From Limnohabitans planktonicus II-D5 (GTDB lineage Bacteria; Pseudomonadota; Gammaproteobacteria; Burkholderiales; Burkholderiaceae_C), in assembly GCF_001270065.2 (NCBI RefSeq), contig NZ_LFYT02000025.1, forward strand, positions 1 to 64,000: a stretch of DNA of 64,000 nt, read 5' to 3'. The translations under genes and the position numbers were made by a program. Positions 54,601 through 62,630 of this stretch are shown here, piece by piece (the stretch's first letter is position 1; every line of letters starts with the position of its first letter). The notes beneath the pieces are model-generated. The model was not told where the DNA came from and made no database searches. It was given only the letters and a program-made list of their open reading frames with translations.

Positions 54601-57600
54601 AGCGTCTGCAGCGGCAAAAGCGACGCGCGCGGCCTGCTGCTGTGCGACACCTCCATCGATGAGGCTGGCGAGATCGAGCTGGTGGTGACCGCCAAAGACA
54701 GCAGCGGCAACAGCATCCAGGCCGCATCCAGTGTTTACGTCACACGCCAAGGCGAACTCTGGTTCGGTGGCGAAGACCATGACCGCATGGACTTGCTGCC
54801 TGAGAAAAAGAGTTACCAGCCTGGCGACATCGCCAAGTTCCAAGTACGCATGCCGTTCCGCTTTGCCACTGCCTTGGTATCGGTCGAGCGCGAAGGCGTG
54901 ATGCACTCCGAAGTGGTGCAACTCAACGGCCAGGACCCCACGATTCAGCTCAAAATCCAAGAAGGCTGGGGACCCAATGTTTTCGTCAGCGTCTTGGCTC
55001 TGCGCGGGCGCTTGCGTGAAGTGCCCTGGTACTCCTTCTTCACCTGGGGCTTCAAGGCGCCCAGTGAATGGTGGACCTCTTTTTGGTACGAAGGGCGCGA
55101 ATATGTTGCCCCCACCGCCTTGGTGGACTTGAGCAAACCGGCCTACAGACTGGGCGTGGCCGAAATCCAGATCGGCACACAGGCCCATCAACTGCAGGTC
55201 AGCGTCAAGACCGACAAAGAGAGCTACCCCGTGCGCGGCAAAGCGCAAGTCACCGTGCAAGTCAAACTGCCCAACGGACAACCGGCCGCCAACGCAGAAA
55301 TCGCCTTGGCTGCAGTCGACCAAGCCTTGCTTGAACTCATGCCCAACCGCAGCTGGAACCTGCTCGAAGCCATGATGCAGCGCCGAGCCTGGGGCGTGGA
55401 CACCTCCACCGCACAAATGGAGATCATTGGCCGCAGACACTACGGTCGCAAGGCGGTGGCGCCCGGCGGCGGTGGCGGGCACAGCGGCACCCGGGAGCTG
55501 CTGGACACCTTGCTGCTGTGGGAGCCTGCCGTCAAGCTCGATGCCAACGGCCAGGCCCGCATCACGGTGCCCCTCAATGATGCGCTCACCACCTTCAAGA
55601 TCGTGGCCGTAGCCGATGCTTCGACAGGCCTGTTTGGCACGGGCAGTGCCAGCATCCGTGCCACACAAGACCTGCAGATCATCAGCGGCTTGCCGCCCTT
55701 GGTGCGCGAAGACGACCAATACCGCGCCCAGCTGACCCTGCGCAACACCACCCAGCAAGCCATGAAAGTGGTGGTCACGCCCCGCGCCACCTTGCTCGAT
55801 TTGCCCGCTCAAACCGTGGACATTCCGGCAGGCGATGCACGCGAAGTGTCTTGGCGGGTCACCGCGCCCGCACAACTGGCCAGCACGCGCAACGAAGCTA
55901 TTCTGTGGGAAATTGAAGCCAAGGACACGATCAACGGGGCACGCGATGCGCTCAAAGCCAGCCAGCGCATCATCCCTGCCGTCCCCTTGACCGTGCAGCA
56001 AGCGACCTTGATGCAACTGGACGGCCCGCTCACGCTGTCCGTGGCCCCCCCTGCTGACGCCTTGCCCGGACGGGGCGGCTTGCGCATGGCTTTGCAGCCG
56101 CAACTGGCCGAAGGCCTGCCCGGCGTGAAAAACTGGTTTGCCAATTACCCGTTTGCCTGCCTGGAACAAAAAACCAGCAAATCGGTGGGCCTGCGTGACG
56201 GCAAACTCTGGCAAACCGTGGCTGCGCAAATTCCGAGCTACCTGGACAGCGACGGCCTGGCCCACTACTTTCCGCCACAAGGCGGCAACGCCAACACAGG
56301 CAGCGACACGTTAACGGCCTACTTGCTGGCAGCCACACACGAAGCGGCCAGCCTCAACCCTGCCTTTGCACTCAGTGATGAGGTGCGCGCCCCCATGGAA
56401 CGCGGCCTGATCGCCTTCGTCGAAGGCAAGCTCAAACGCGATGTGTGGAGCCCCAGGGGCACGGGCAAAGACCTCGATGTGCGCAAACTCGCCGCCATCG
56501 AAGCCCTGTCACGTTACGGCAAAGCACAAGCGCGCATGCTCCAAAGCATCACCATCGCGCCCAACCAATGGCCCACCCATGCCGTCATTGACTGGATGAA
56601 CATCCTCAAACGCATGCAGGACGTGCCCGATCGCAACAAACGTTTGAACGAAGCCACCTCGGTGCTGCGTGCGCGCATCAGCTACCAGGGCACCAAAATG
56701 ATTTTCAGCACCGAAAAAGACGACTACTGGTGGTGGCTCATGCAAAACGGTGACGCGAACACCGCCAAACTGATCTTGGCCGTGATCGACGATCCAACTT
56801 GGAAAGACGACATGGGTCGACTGGCCAACGGTTTCATCGGACGCCAGAAAAACGGTGCCTGGCACACGACCACCGCCAACTTGTGGGGCGGTCTGGCACT
56901 GGAAAAATTCTCGGCCAAATTTGAAGCCGTCACCGTATCGGGCACCACCCAGGCCAAACTGGGCCCCAACACGGCAGCCGTCGACTGGAGCAAAGTCGAA
57001 CGCGTCAAACCCAATGACTTCTCAGGAGCTTCGCAGTTCAACCTATTCGGTGCGCCCATGGTGCCCGGACAACTGCGCAACAACACCGCCTTCCTGCCCT
57101 GGCCAAAAGGGGCCAGCAAAGACAGCGGTGCAGACAGCCTGAACGTGACCCACCAAGGCCCGGGCAAACCCTGGCTGACCTTGCAATCGGTGGCGGCCAT
57201 CCCGCTCAAAGCGCCGTTTTTTGCGGGCTATCAAATCAAGAAAACCATCACCCCGGTTGAGCAAGCCAACAAGAGTCTGCCTGCCAACACCTACACCCGA
57301 GGCGATGTGCTGCGCGTGACCCTTGAAATCAATGCCAGCACCGACATGAGCTGGGCCGTGGTCACCGACCCGGTCCCCGGTGGCGGCACGATTTTGGGCA
57401 GCGGCCTGGGCCGTGACAGTGAAATTGCCATCCAGGGCGAAAAACGTGAAGGCGACGCCTGGTTGGCCTTTGAAGAGCGCAGCTTTGAAGCCTTCCGCAG
57501 TTATTACCACTTCCTGCCCAAGGGCAACGTCAAGCTCAGCTACACCTTCCGCCTGAACAATGTGGGTGCATTCCTCATGCCCCCCAGCCGGATTGAAGCC

Positions 57601-57666
57601 ATGTACGCCCCGGAAATTTTTGGCGAAACGCCCAACGCCAAAATCACGGTGGAGGCCCCTCGTTGA
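51664..57666 (+). CDS. Bacterial alpha-2-macroglobulin family protein
   Basis: This 2000-residue protein has an N-terminal signal peptide (LALCLGTATWAAHA). It is made of repeated macroglobulin-like domains, with the thioester motif CLEQ at about residue 1499 in NYPFACLEQKTSKSV, a helical thioester domain after it (WGGLALEKF), and a C-terminal receptor-binding-like region. Such proteins trap proteases in the periplasm and are the counterpart of E. coli YfhM, encoded next to pbpC as here. I see no lipobox cysteine, unlike YfhM. GTG 51664 has GAGG at a good spacing; GTG 51658 is the alternative. The stop overlaps the pbpC start. Confidence 0.9.
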   Translation: MSWNQSWLALCLGTATWAAHALEIVALSPQGEISQVQQVQIKFDKSAVQFGDPKAPAPVTFQCSDAQVSQGTGRWLSDRSWVYDFNKALPPGVRCQIQTKAGFKSPQGETLAGTTRFAFNTGGPYVKSIQPQPQGWVKIDEDQFFTLQLNGPASLQSVQKNVWCQVSDLGEKVPIRLVSDKERQALLQAQGLSKQAQASPLSIVTLACNRRLSPSAKVQLVFGKGVSTPGTEQSPGVANSVEKRFDFQVREPFEASFNCERENANAACLPIRPMTLNFNAPVPVKLLQGIRLVNGKDSIKPIVDASGGDDAVAESVSFGSPLPEKTALNITLPKGFQDASGRSLRNADSFPLQTATASMPPLAKFAASPFGIVERLAEPDGTAMLPVTLRNVEAQLKLKSLSTATGKVSTLKADTDADIMAWFRKVQHYDNYWISRPQALKDTGGKVPPPLDSNENSMVQSRMVSLLQSQAQSKTLNLPQPAAQDPRPFEVVGIPLAPGFHVVEIASQKLGNSLLDERHGAQRTMYVRTSALVTNLGVHFKLGRENALAWVTTLDKGQPVAGAKVAVSDCSGKTVAKGITNAQGMATLKGISPEAPKCGAGYGEDSYRQAYFVSARAAQPQSGGKGTVEDLAFTWSDWNRGIESWRFGLNTDFSPQPDQVAHTVFDRMLLRAGETVSMKHVLREQNSKGFGLPTSRPQTLRITHMGSGQSYTQPLTWRKTATGGLSAENSFAIPAAAKLGAYDVELFNSSDRSFSTGQFRVEEFRLPVLEGRIAPQEKKSLVNVKNVPIDVQINYLSGGPAVNLPVRVSALVRPKSLSFNDFSEFSFNPPRGTQNKTANEGDEENGPSTDALVVADKLPLTLGKTGGGKLTVQPIPASQKPQDLVLEATYSDPNGEIQTLRSTQTLWPAAVVVGIKTEGWVSSRQKMKFQALALNLAGKPQEGVSLDVKATARITTTSRKRMIGGFYTYDNQTTLKELGSVCSGKSDARGLLLCDTSIDEAGEIELVVTAKDSSGNSIQAASSVYVTRQGELWFGGEDHDRMDLLPEKKSYQPGDIAKFQVRMPFRFATALVSVEREGVMHSEVVQLNGQDPTIQLKIQEGWGPNVFVSVLALRGRLREVPWYSFFTWGFKAPSEWWTSFWYEGREYVAPTALVDLSKPAYRLGVAEIQIGTQAHQLQVSVKTDKESYPVRGKAQVTVQVKLPNGQPAANAEIALAAVDQALLELMPNRSWNLLEAMMQRRAWGVDTSTAQMEIIGRRHYGRKAVAPGGGGGHSGTRELLDTLLLWEPAVKLDANGQARITVPLNDALTTFKIVAVADASTGLFGTGSASIRATQDLQIISGLPPLVREDDQYRAQLTLRNTTQQAMKVVVTPRATLLDLPAQTVDIPAGDAREVSWRVTAPAQLASTRNEAILWEIEAKDTINGARDALKASQRIIPAVPLTVQQATLMQLDGPLTLSVAPPADALPGRGGLRMALQPQLAEGLPGVKNWFANYPFACLEQKTSKSVGLRDGKLWQTVAAQIPSYLDSDGLAHYFPPQGGNANTGSDTLTAYLLAATHEAASLNPAFALSDEVRAPMERGLIAFVEGKLKRDVWSPRGTGKDLDVRKLAAIEALSRYGKAQARMLQSITIAPNQWPTHAVIDWMNILKRMQDVPDRNKRLNEATSVLRARISYQGTKMIFSTEKDDYWWWLMQNGDANTAKLILAVIDDPTWKDDMGRLANGFIGRQKNGAWHTTTANLWGGLALEKFSAKFEAVTVSGTTQAKLGPNTAAVDWSKVERVKPNDFSGASQFNLFGAPMVPGQLRNNTAFLPWPKGASKDSGADSLNVTHQGPGKPWLTLQSVAAIPLKAPFFAGYQIKKTITPVEQANKSLPANTYTRGDVLRVTLEINASTDMSWAVVTDPVPGGGTILGSGLGRDSEIAIQGEKREGDAWLAFEERSFEAFRSYYHFLPKGNVKLSYTFRLNNVGAFLMPPSRIEAMYAPEIFGETPNAKITVEAPR

Positions 57667-59831
57667 ACTGGCGCCAGCGCTTGGGGCTGGCGTGCTGGAT
57701 CTTGTTTCTACAGACCAGCGCCATGGCCACCACCTTTGAGGAAGTCAAAACAGCACACCGCCCTTCTGACACCTTGATCCTGGACCGGCAAGGCGAGGTC
57801 TTGCATCGCCTGCGCACCGACAAACAAATCAGGCGCGGCCCCTGGGTCGAATTGAGCCAGATTTCACCCGCCTTGCGTACCGCGCTGGTCCTGTCAGAAG
57901 ACAAGCGTTTTTACGAGCACAGCGGCGTCGATTGGCAAGCGGTCACAGCTGCCGCCTGGGCCAATCTGTGGAACACCCGCACACGGGGCGCCTCCACGCT
58001 GACCATGCAATTGGCAGGTCTGCTGGACGAAGATTTGCGCCGTGGCAGCGACGGGCGAAGTGTGGTGCAAAAGCTGGGGCAAACCTTATCGGCCCAAAGC
58101 CTGGAACGCCAATGGCGCAAAGACCAGATCCTGGAAGCCTACCTCAACCTCGTGCCCTTTCGCGGCGAACTGGTCGGCATCGAAGCCCTGAGCCAGACCC
58201 TGTTTGGCAAAGCCGCACATGGCTTGAACCACCTTGAAGCCGCCATGGCCGTGGCCCTGGTGCGCGCACCCAACGCCAAAGAACGCCAAGTCGCGCAGCG
58301 CAGCTGCCAAGTCCTCAAAAGCCTGGCGTCCCAGCCCGACTGCGAAGCCGTCAGCCTGTTTGTCAGCGCCACACTGGCCAGGCGTGACTATGCCGCCGAT
58401 GAAGGCATCGCCCCTCATGTGGCACGTCAAGTGGCCAAACAACGGGCTCAAAGCCGCACCATCATCACCACCTTGAGTGCCCCGCTGCAACGCTTTGCCG
58501 TGCAAACCCTGCAGACCCATCTGCGCGAGCTGTCCGGGCGAAATGTGCAAGACGGCGCTCTGGTCGTGCTCGACAACGCCAGCGGCGAAGTACGTGCCTG
58601 GGTCGGCTCATCCGGCCCCATGAGCCAGGCCGAGCAAGTCGATGCCGTGACCACGCGGCGCCAGCCCGGCTCCACACTCAAACCCTTTTTGTATGCGCAA
58701 GCCCTGGCCGAAAAGCGCATCACCGCCGCATCGCTGCTGGAAGATTCGTCTGCACAAATCCAGACCTCGGGCGGCCTGTACATCCCCCAAAACTACGACC
58801 ACCACTTCAAAGGCTGGGTTAGCACCCGCACATCATTGGGTGCATCGCTCAACGTGCCCGCCGTGCGCACCCTCATCATGGTCGGCCCCGATGCCTTTCA
58901 AAAACAACTGCGCCGACTGGGCTTGCCACTCCAACAAAGCGGCGACCACTACGGTTTCAGCCTTGCCTTGGGCAGCGCCGAGGTGAGCCTGCTCGACTTG
59001 AGCAACGCTTACCGCACCCTGGCCAACGGCGGACGCAGCGGCCCCACCACACTGCTGCGGGCCGCCAAAGCCAGTCCGCACACTGCACCAGCGCTTGCCG
59101 CCGTGCCCGCCCTCGATGCGCGAGCGGCCTTCATCGTCAGCGACATCATGAGCGACCCTGTGGCTCGCGCACGCACCTTTGGCACCGACAGCGTGCTGAC
59201 CACACGGTACTGGACGGCCGTTAAAACCGGCACCAGCAAAGACATGCGCGACAACTGGGCCGTGGGATATTCACAGCACTACACCGTGGGCGTGTGGGTG
59301 GGCAATGCCAGCGGCGCCCCCATGTGGGACGTGAGCGGCACCACAGGCGCGGCCCCCATCTGGGCGGCTGTGATGAACTTTTTGCACGCCCAACAAAGCA
59401 GCCAGCCCCCCAAGCCCCCCACCGGATTGGTGCATCAACGGGTCACGTTTGAAGGAAACCAATCCGAGGCTGCCCGTGAAGAGTGGTTCATTGCAGGCAC
59501 AGAACAGGCGACTTTTGCCACGGCCAGCCAAGACAAAAGCGCCCTCGCCAACGTCGCACGCATCACCTCGCCCACCAACGGCAGCATCATCGCCCTGGAC
59601 CCCGACATCCCACCCCAAAGCCAGCGCCTGACACTTCAAGCCCAAGGCCACAAACTGCGCTGGCTGCTCAATGGCCAACCCCTGGCCCAAGGCAACCAAG
59701 CCCTGTGGCTGCCCTGGCCTGGACGTCACACCCTGCAAATCACCGATGCAAAAGGCAAGGTGCTGGACGAAGTCAAACTCGAAGTGCGCGGGGCGGGGGT
59801 CAAGAAAGCTGCGTCTTCGTCTGCTCGTTAA
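57663..59831 (+). CDS. pbpC: Penicillin-binding protein 1C
   Basis: The 722-residue bifunctional peptidoglycan synthase starts with a short membrane anchor (RLGLACWILFLQTSAMA). The transglycosylase domain has E79 in SEDKRFYEHSGVDW and STLTMQLAG. The transpeptidase domain has S337-T-L-K340 in RQPGSTLKPFLYAQAL and K521-T-G in VKTGTSKDMRDNW. A C-terminal PBP1C-type beta domain follows (residues ~610-722). It overlaps the alpha-2-macroglobulin stop by four bases (TTGA) and uses a TTG start, which implies coupled translation. This pairing is conserved in proteobacteria and links wall repair to protease trapping. ATG 57723 is a less likely start. Confidence 0.92.
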   Translation: MNWRQRLGLACWILFLQTSAMATTFEEVKTAHRPSDTLILDRQGEVLHRLRTDKQIRRGPWVELSQISPALRTALVLSEDKRFYEHSGVDWQAVTAAAWANLWNTRTRGASTLTMQLAGLLDEDLRRGSDGRSVVQKLGQTLSAQSLERQWRKDQILEAYLNLVPFRGELVGIEALSQTLFGKAAHGLNHLEAAMAVALVRAPNAKERQVAQRSCQVLKSLASQPDCEAVSLFVSATLARRDYAADEGIAPHVARQVAKQRAQSRTIITTLSAPLQRFAVQTLQTHLRELSGRNVQDGALVVLDNASGEVRAWVGSSGPMSQAEQVDAVTTRRQPGSTLKPFLYAQALAEKRITAASLLEDSSAQIQTSGGLYIPQNYDHHFKGWVSTRTSLGASLNVPAVRTLIMVGPDAFQKQLRRLGLPLQQSGDHYGFSLALGSAEVSLLDLSNAYRTLANGGRSGPTTLLRAAKASPHTAPALAAVPALDARAAFIVSDIMSDPVARARTFGTDSVLTTRYWTAVKTGTSKDMRDNWAVGYSQHYTVGVWVGNASGAPMWDVSGTTGAAPIWAAVMNFLHAQQSSQPPKPPTGLVHQRVTFEGNQSEAAREEWFIAGTEQATFATASQDKSALANVARITSPTNGSIIALDPDIPPQSQRLTLQAQGHKLRWLLNGQPLAQGNQALWLPWPGRHTLQITDAKGKVLDEVKLEVRGAGVKKAASSSAR

Positions 59832-59888
59832 GGCGTACATTCAAAGGCAGAGTTTTCATGCGCTCAGATGCAGCATCTCGCCCCTTTA

Positions 59889-60048
59889 TTGATCCGGCCC
59901 TTTGAAGTATTCAATGGTCAAAGAGCTTGTAGGTCGGTGGCAACAAAGCCGACATGGCGGGCTTCGGTGCAGGCTGCATGTCGGGGCTAAAGCCACCGAC
60001 CTACGGGGTGATGGTGCAAAAATTTCAAACTTCAGCGTGCCGGATCAA
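59889..60048. mobile_element. 160-bp element with inverted TTGATCCGGC ends around a hairpin
   Basis: The left end is TTGATCCGGCCCTTTGAAGT and the right end the complement of TTGATCCGGCACGCTGAAGT. In the middle is a family 1 hairpin (GTAGGTCGGTGGCAACAAAG and its partner ending AAGCCACCGACCTAC). It is the same length as 27340-27499. Its right 56 bases recur inverted at 62575-62630. Confidence 0.75.
59993..60048. repeat. 56-bp perfect inverted repeat, left copy
   Basis: These bases are the exact reverse complement of 62575-62630. They run from CCACCGACCTACGGGGTG to GTGCCGGATCAA. Together the two copies enclose the OsmC-YcaO gene. Confidence 0.95.
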
Positions 60049-60170
60049 TGTGTGGGGAATGTCATCTCCCAGAGTACGACATGATGGGTTTGGGCATAGG
60101 CACATGTCGGGGTCTTCGACCGCCGACCTACAACATCGTTGGGCGTTGAAATTTCTCAGGGCCGAATCAA
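60049..60170. repeat. Truncated family 1 element abutting the 160-bp element
   Basis: It contains a loop segment GATGGGTTTGGGCATAGG and the arm TTCGACCGCCGACCTAC, both like the first unit of the array at 44466, and ends with GGGCCGAATCAA, a right-hand end. Its left end is missing. The rest of the gap to the OsmC-YcaO gene (60171-60369) shows no gene. Confidence 0.65.
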
Positions 60171-60369
60171 CAGATCGGAAATTCAAGCACACAGCGTCAA
60201 CTGTGTCGGTGCTTGAGGGCCATTAGGGGCTTGTAGCGGCGCGGTTCAATGGTCAAGTTCTGACCCTTCCTGCACCCACGAAGCCGATGCCTCATGAAGA
60301 GATAATCACCCATCCGAACGCTCTACTGCACCGTGGTAGGTCCATTCCTCTTCATTTGAAAAATCTGCC

Positions 60370-62574
60370 ATGGAAATCAAAGTCAACTTTCTTGACAAGT
60401 TTCGTCTTGAAGCCAAATTCGATGACTTCACCGTCGTCGCTGATCAGCCTGTCCGTTACAAGGGCGATGGCTCGGCCCCGGGGCCGTTCGATTATTTTTT
60501 GGCCTCATCGGCTTTGTGTGCGGCGTACTTTGTCAAGTTGTACTGCGTGACGCGCAATATTCCGACCGACAACATCCGTCTTTCGCAAAACAACATCGTC
60601 GATCCTGAGGACCGCCACCAGCAGATTTTCAAGATCCAGGTGGAGTTGCCGTCCGATATCGCAGAAGTAGACCGTCGGGGGATTCTGAAATCGATTGAGC
60701 GTTGCACGGTCAAAAAAGTCGTGCAAGCGGGGCCCACGTTTGTCATCGAGGAAGTCGACAACCTGGATGCCGATGCGCAGTCTTTGCTGACGCTCAAACC
60801 CAGCGCTGACACCCACACGTTTATTGCAGGCAAGGATTTGCCGCTCGAGCAGACCATTGCCAACATGTCAGGCATTTTGGCCAGCTTGGGCATCAAGATT
60901 GAAATTGCTTCGTGGCGCAACATCATTCCCAATGTGTGGTCCTTGCACATCCGCGACGCGCATTCGCCCATGTGCTTTACCAATGGCAAGGGCGCGACCA
61001 AGGAAAGCGCTTTGGCCTCGGCCTTGGGCGAATACATTGAGCGGCTCAACAACAACCATTTCTACGCCGGTGCCTTTTGGGGAGAAGACATCGCCAACGC
61101 GGCGTTTGTCCATTACCCGAATGAGCGCTGGTTCAAGCCGGGCAAAAAAGATGCGCTGCCCGCTGAAATACTGGATGCGTACTGCCGCAACATTTACAAC
61201 ACCGATGGCGAGTTGCGTGGCTCGCATCTGGTGGACACCAACTCCGGCAACAACGCGCGCGGCATCTGTTGCCTGCCGTATCTGCGGCAATCGGACGGCG
61301 AGGTGGTGTACTTCCCTTCCAACCTGATTGAAAACCTGTTTGTCAGCAATGGCATGAGTGCGGGCAACACGCTGGCCGAAGCGCAGGTGCAGTGCCTGTC
61401 CGAAATTTTTGAACGGGCAGTCAAACGCCAAATCATCGAAGGTGAAATCTGTTTGCCGGATGTGCCGCAAGAGGTGCTGGCCCAATACCCCGGCATCCTG
61501 GCCGGCATTCAAGGCCTCGAAGAGCAAGGCTTTCCCGTGCTGGTGAAAGACGCGTCGCTGGGCGGGGCCTACCCGGTCATGTGCGTGACCTTGATGAACC
61601 CACGCACGGGCGGTGTCTTTGCATCGTTTGGTGCGCACCCCAGCCTGGAAGTGGCGCTTGAACGCAGCCTGACCGAGCTGCTGCAAGGCCGCAGTTTTGA
61701 AGGCCTGAATGATTTGCCCCCGCCCACGTTTGAGAGCAACGCGGTCACTGAGCCCAATAACTTTGTGGAGCACTTCATCGATTCCAGCGGCATCGTGTCG
61801 TGGCGCTTTTTCAGCGCCAAAGCAGATTTTGAATTTGTGGAATGGGATTTTTCTGGTCAAGGTGAAAACCGCAATGCCGAGGAAGCGGCCACCTTGTTGG
61901 GCATTCTCAAAGACATGGGCAAAGAGGTTTACACCGCAGTCTATGACCAGTTGGGTGCCATCGCCTGCCGGATTTTGGTGCCTGGGTATTCCGAGGTTTA
62001 CCCCATCGAAGATTTGATCTGGGACAACACCAACAAGGCCTTGCTGTTTCGCGCCGACATTTTGAATTTGCACCGCCTGGACGATGCCAGCTTGTCAGCC
62101 CTGCTGGAACGCCTGGAAAACAATGAGCTCGATGAGTACTCTGACATTGCCACCTTGATCGGCATCGAGTTCGATGAAAACACAGAGTGGGGTCAGCTGA
62201 CGGTGCTCGAGTTGAAGTTGTTGATTCATCTGGCTTTGAAACAGTTTGACGAAGCGCATGAACTGGTGGGCGCCTTCCTTCAGTACAACGACAACACCGT
62301 AGAGCGCGGTTTGTTTTACAAAGCCTTGAACGTGGTGCTGGAAGTGCTGCTCGATGATGAGCTGGAACTGGACGACTACGCGGTCAACTTCCGCCGGATG
62401 TTTGGCAACGACCGGATGGACGCCGTCATGGGCTCGGTGGAGGGCAGCGTGCGCTTTTTTGGCTTAACGCCCACGAGCATGCAACTGGAAGGGCTGGACA
62501 GGCACCACCGCCTGCTCGACAGCTACAGGAAGCTGCATCAGGCAAGGGCGAAAGTCACGTCGAGCAAAAACTGA
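60370..62574 (+). CDS. OsmC-YcaO fusion protein
   Basis: The 734-residue protein joins two domains. Residues 1-~135 are an OsmC-type fold with the conserved cysteine pair C50 (FLASSALCAAYF) and C112 (IERCTVKKVV), suggesting peroxidase activity. Residues ~148-734 match E. coli YcaO closely (IPNVWSLHIRD, FTNGKGATKESALASALGEYIERL, YVSNGMSAGNT-like LFVSNGMSAGNTLAEAQVQ, CLSEIFERAVKRQI), an ATP-dependent domain that activates amide bonds and is linked to ribosomal protein S12 methylthiolation. The C-terminal ~160 residues look like a helical tail as in YcaO. The stop codon touches the 56-bp right inverted repeat. No azole or thioamide peptide genes are nearby. Confidence 0.9.
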   Translation: MEIKVNFLDKFRLEAKFDDFTVVADQPVRYKGDGSAPGPFDYFLASSALCAAYFVKLYCVTRNIPTDNIRLSQNNIVDPEDRHQQIFKIQVELPSDIAEVDRRGILKSIERCTVKKVVQAGPTFVIEEVDNLDADAQSLLTLKPSADTHTFIAGKDLPLEQTIANMSGILASLGIKIEIASWRNIIPNVWSLHIRDAHSPMCFTNGKGATKESALASALGEYIERLNNNHFYAGAFWGEDIANAAFVHYPNERWFKPGKKDALPAEILDAYCRNIYNTDGELRGSHLVDTNSGNNARGICCLPYLRQSDGEVVYFPSNLIENLFVSNGMSAGNTLAEAQVQCLSEIFERAVKRQIIEGEICLPDVPQEVLAQYPGILAGIQGLEEQGFPVLVKDASLGGAYPVMCVTLMNPRTGGVFASFGAHPSLEVALERSLTELLQGRSFEGLNDLPPPTFESNAVTEPNNFVEHFIDSSGIVSWRFFSAKADFEFVEWDFSGQGENRNAEEAATLLGILKDMGKEVYTAVYDQLGAIACRILVPGYSEVYPIEDLIWDNTNKALLFRADILNLHRLDDASLSALLERLENNELDEYSDIATLIGIEFDENTEWGQLTVLELKLLIHLALKQFDEAHELVGAFLQYNDNTVERGLFYKALNVVLEVLLDDELELDDYAVNFRRMFGNDRMDAVMGSVEGSVRFFGLTPTSMQLEGLDRHHRLLDSYRKLHQARAKVTSSKN

Positions 62575-62630
62575 TTGATCCGGCACGCTGAAGTTTGAAA
62601 TTTTTGCACCATCACCCCGTAGGTCGGTGG
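62575..62630. repeat. 56-bp perfect inverted repeat, right copy
   Basis: The reverse complement of 59993-60048, beginning TTGATCCGGCACGCTGAAGT on the base after the OsmC-YcaO stop codon. The last 12 bases are the opening GTAGGTCGGTGG of the second hairpin array. Confidence 0.95.

Noticed and set aside
60370..62574. Core of a ribosomally made azole or thioamide peptide cluster
   Set aside because: The YcaO domain matches stand-alone YcaO and no precursor, dehydrogenase or exporter genes are adjacent.
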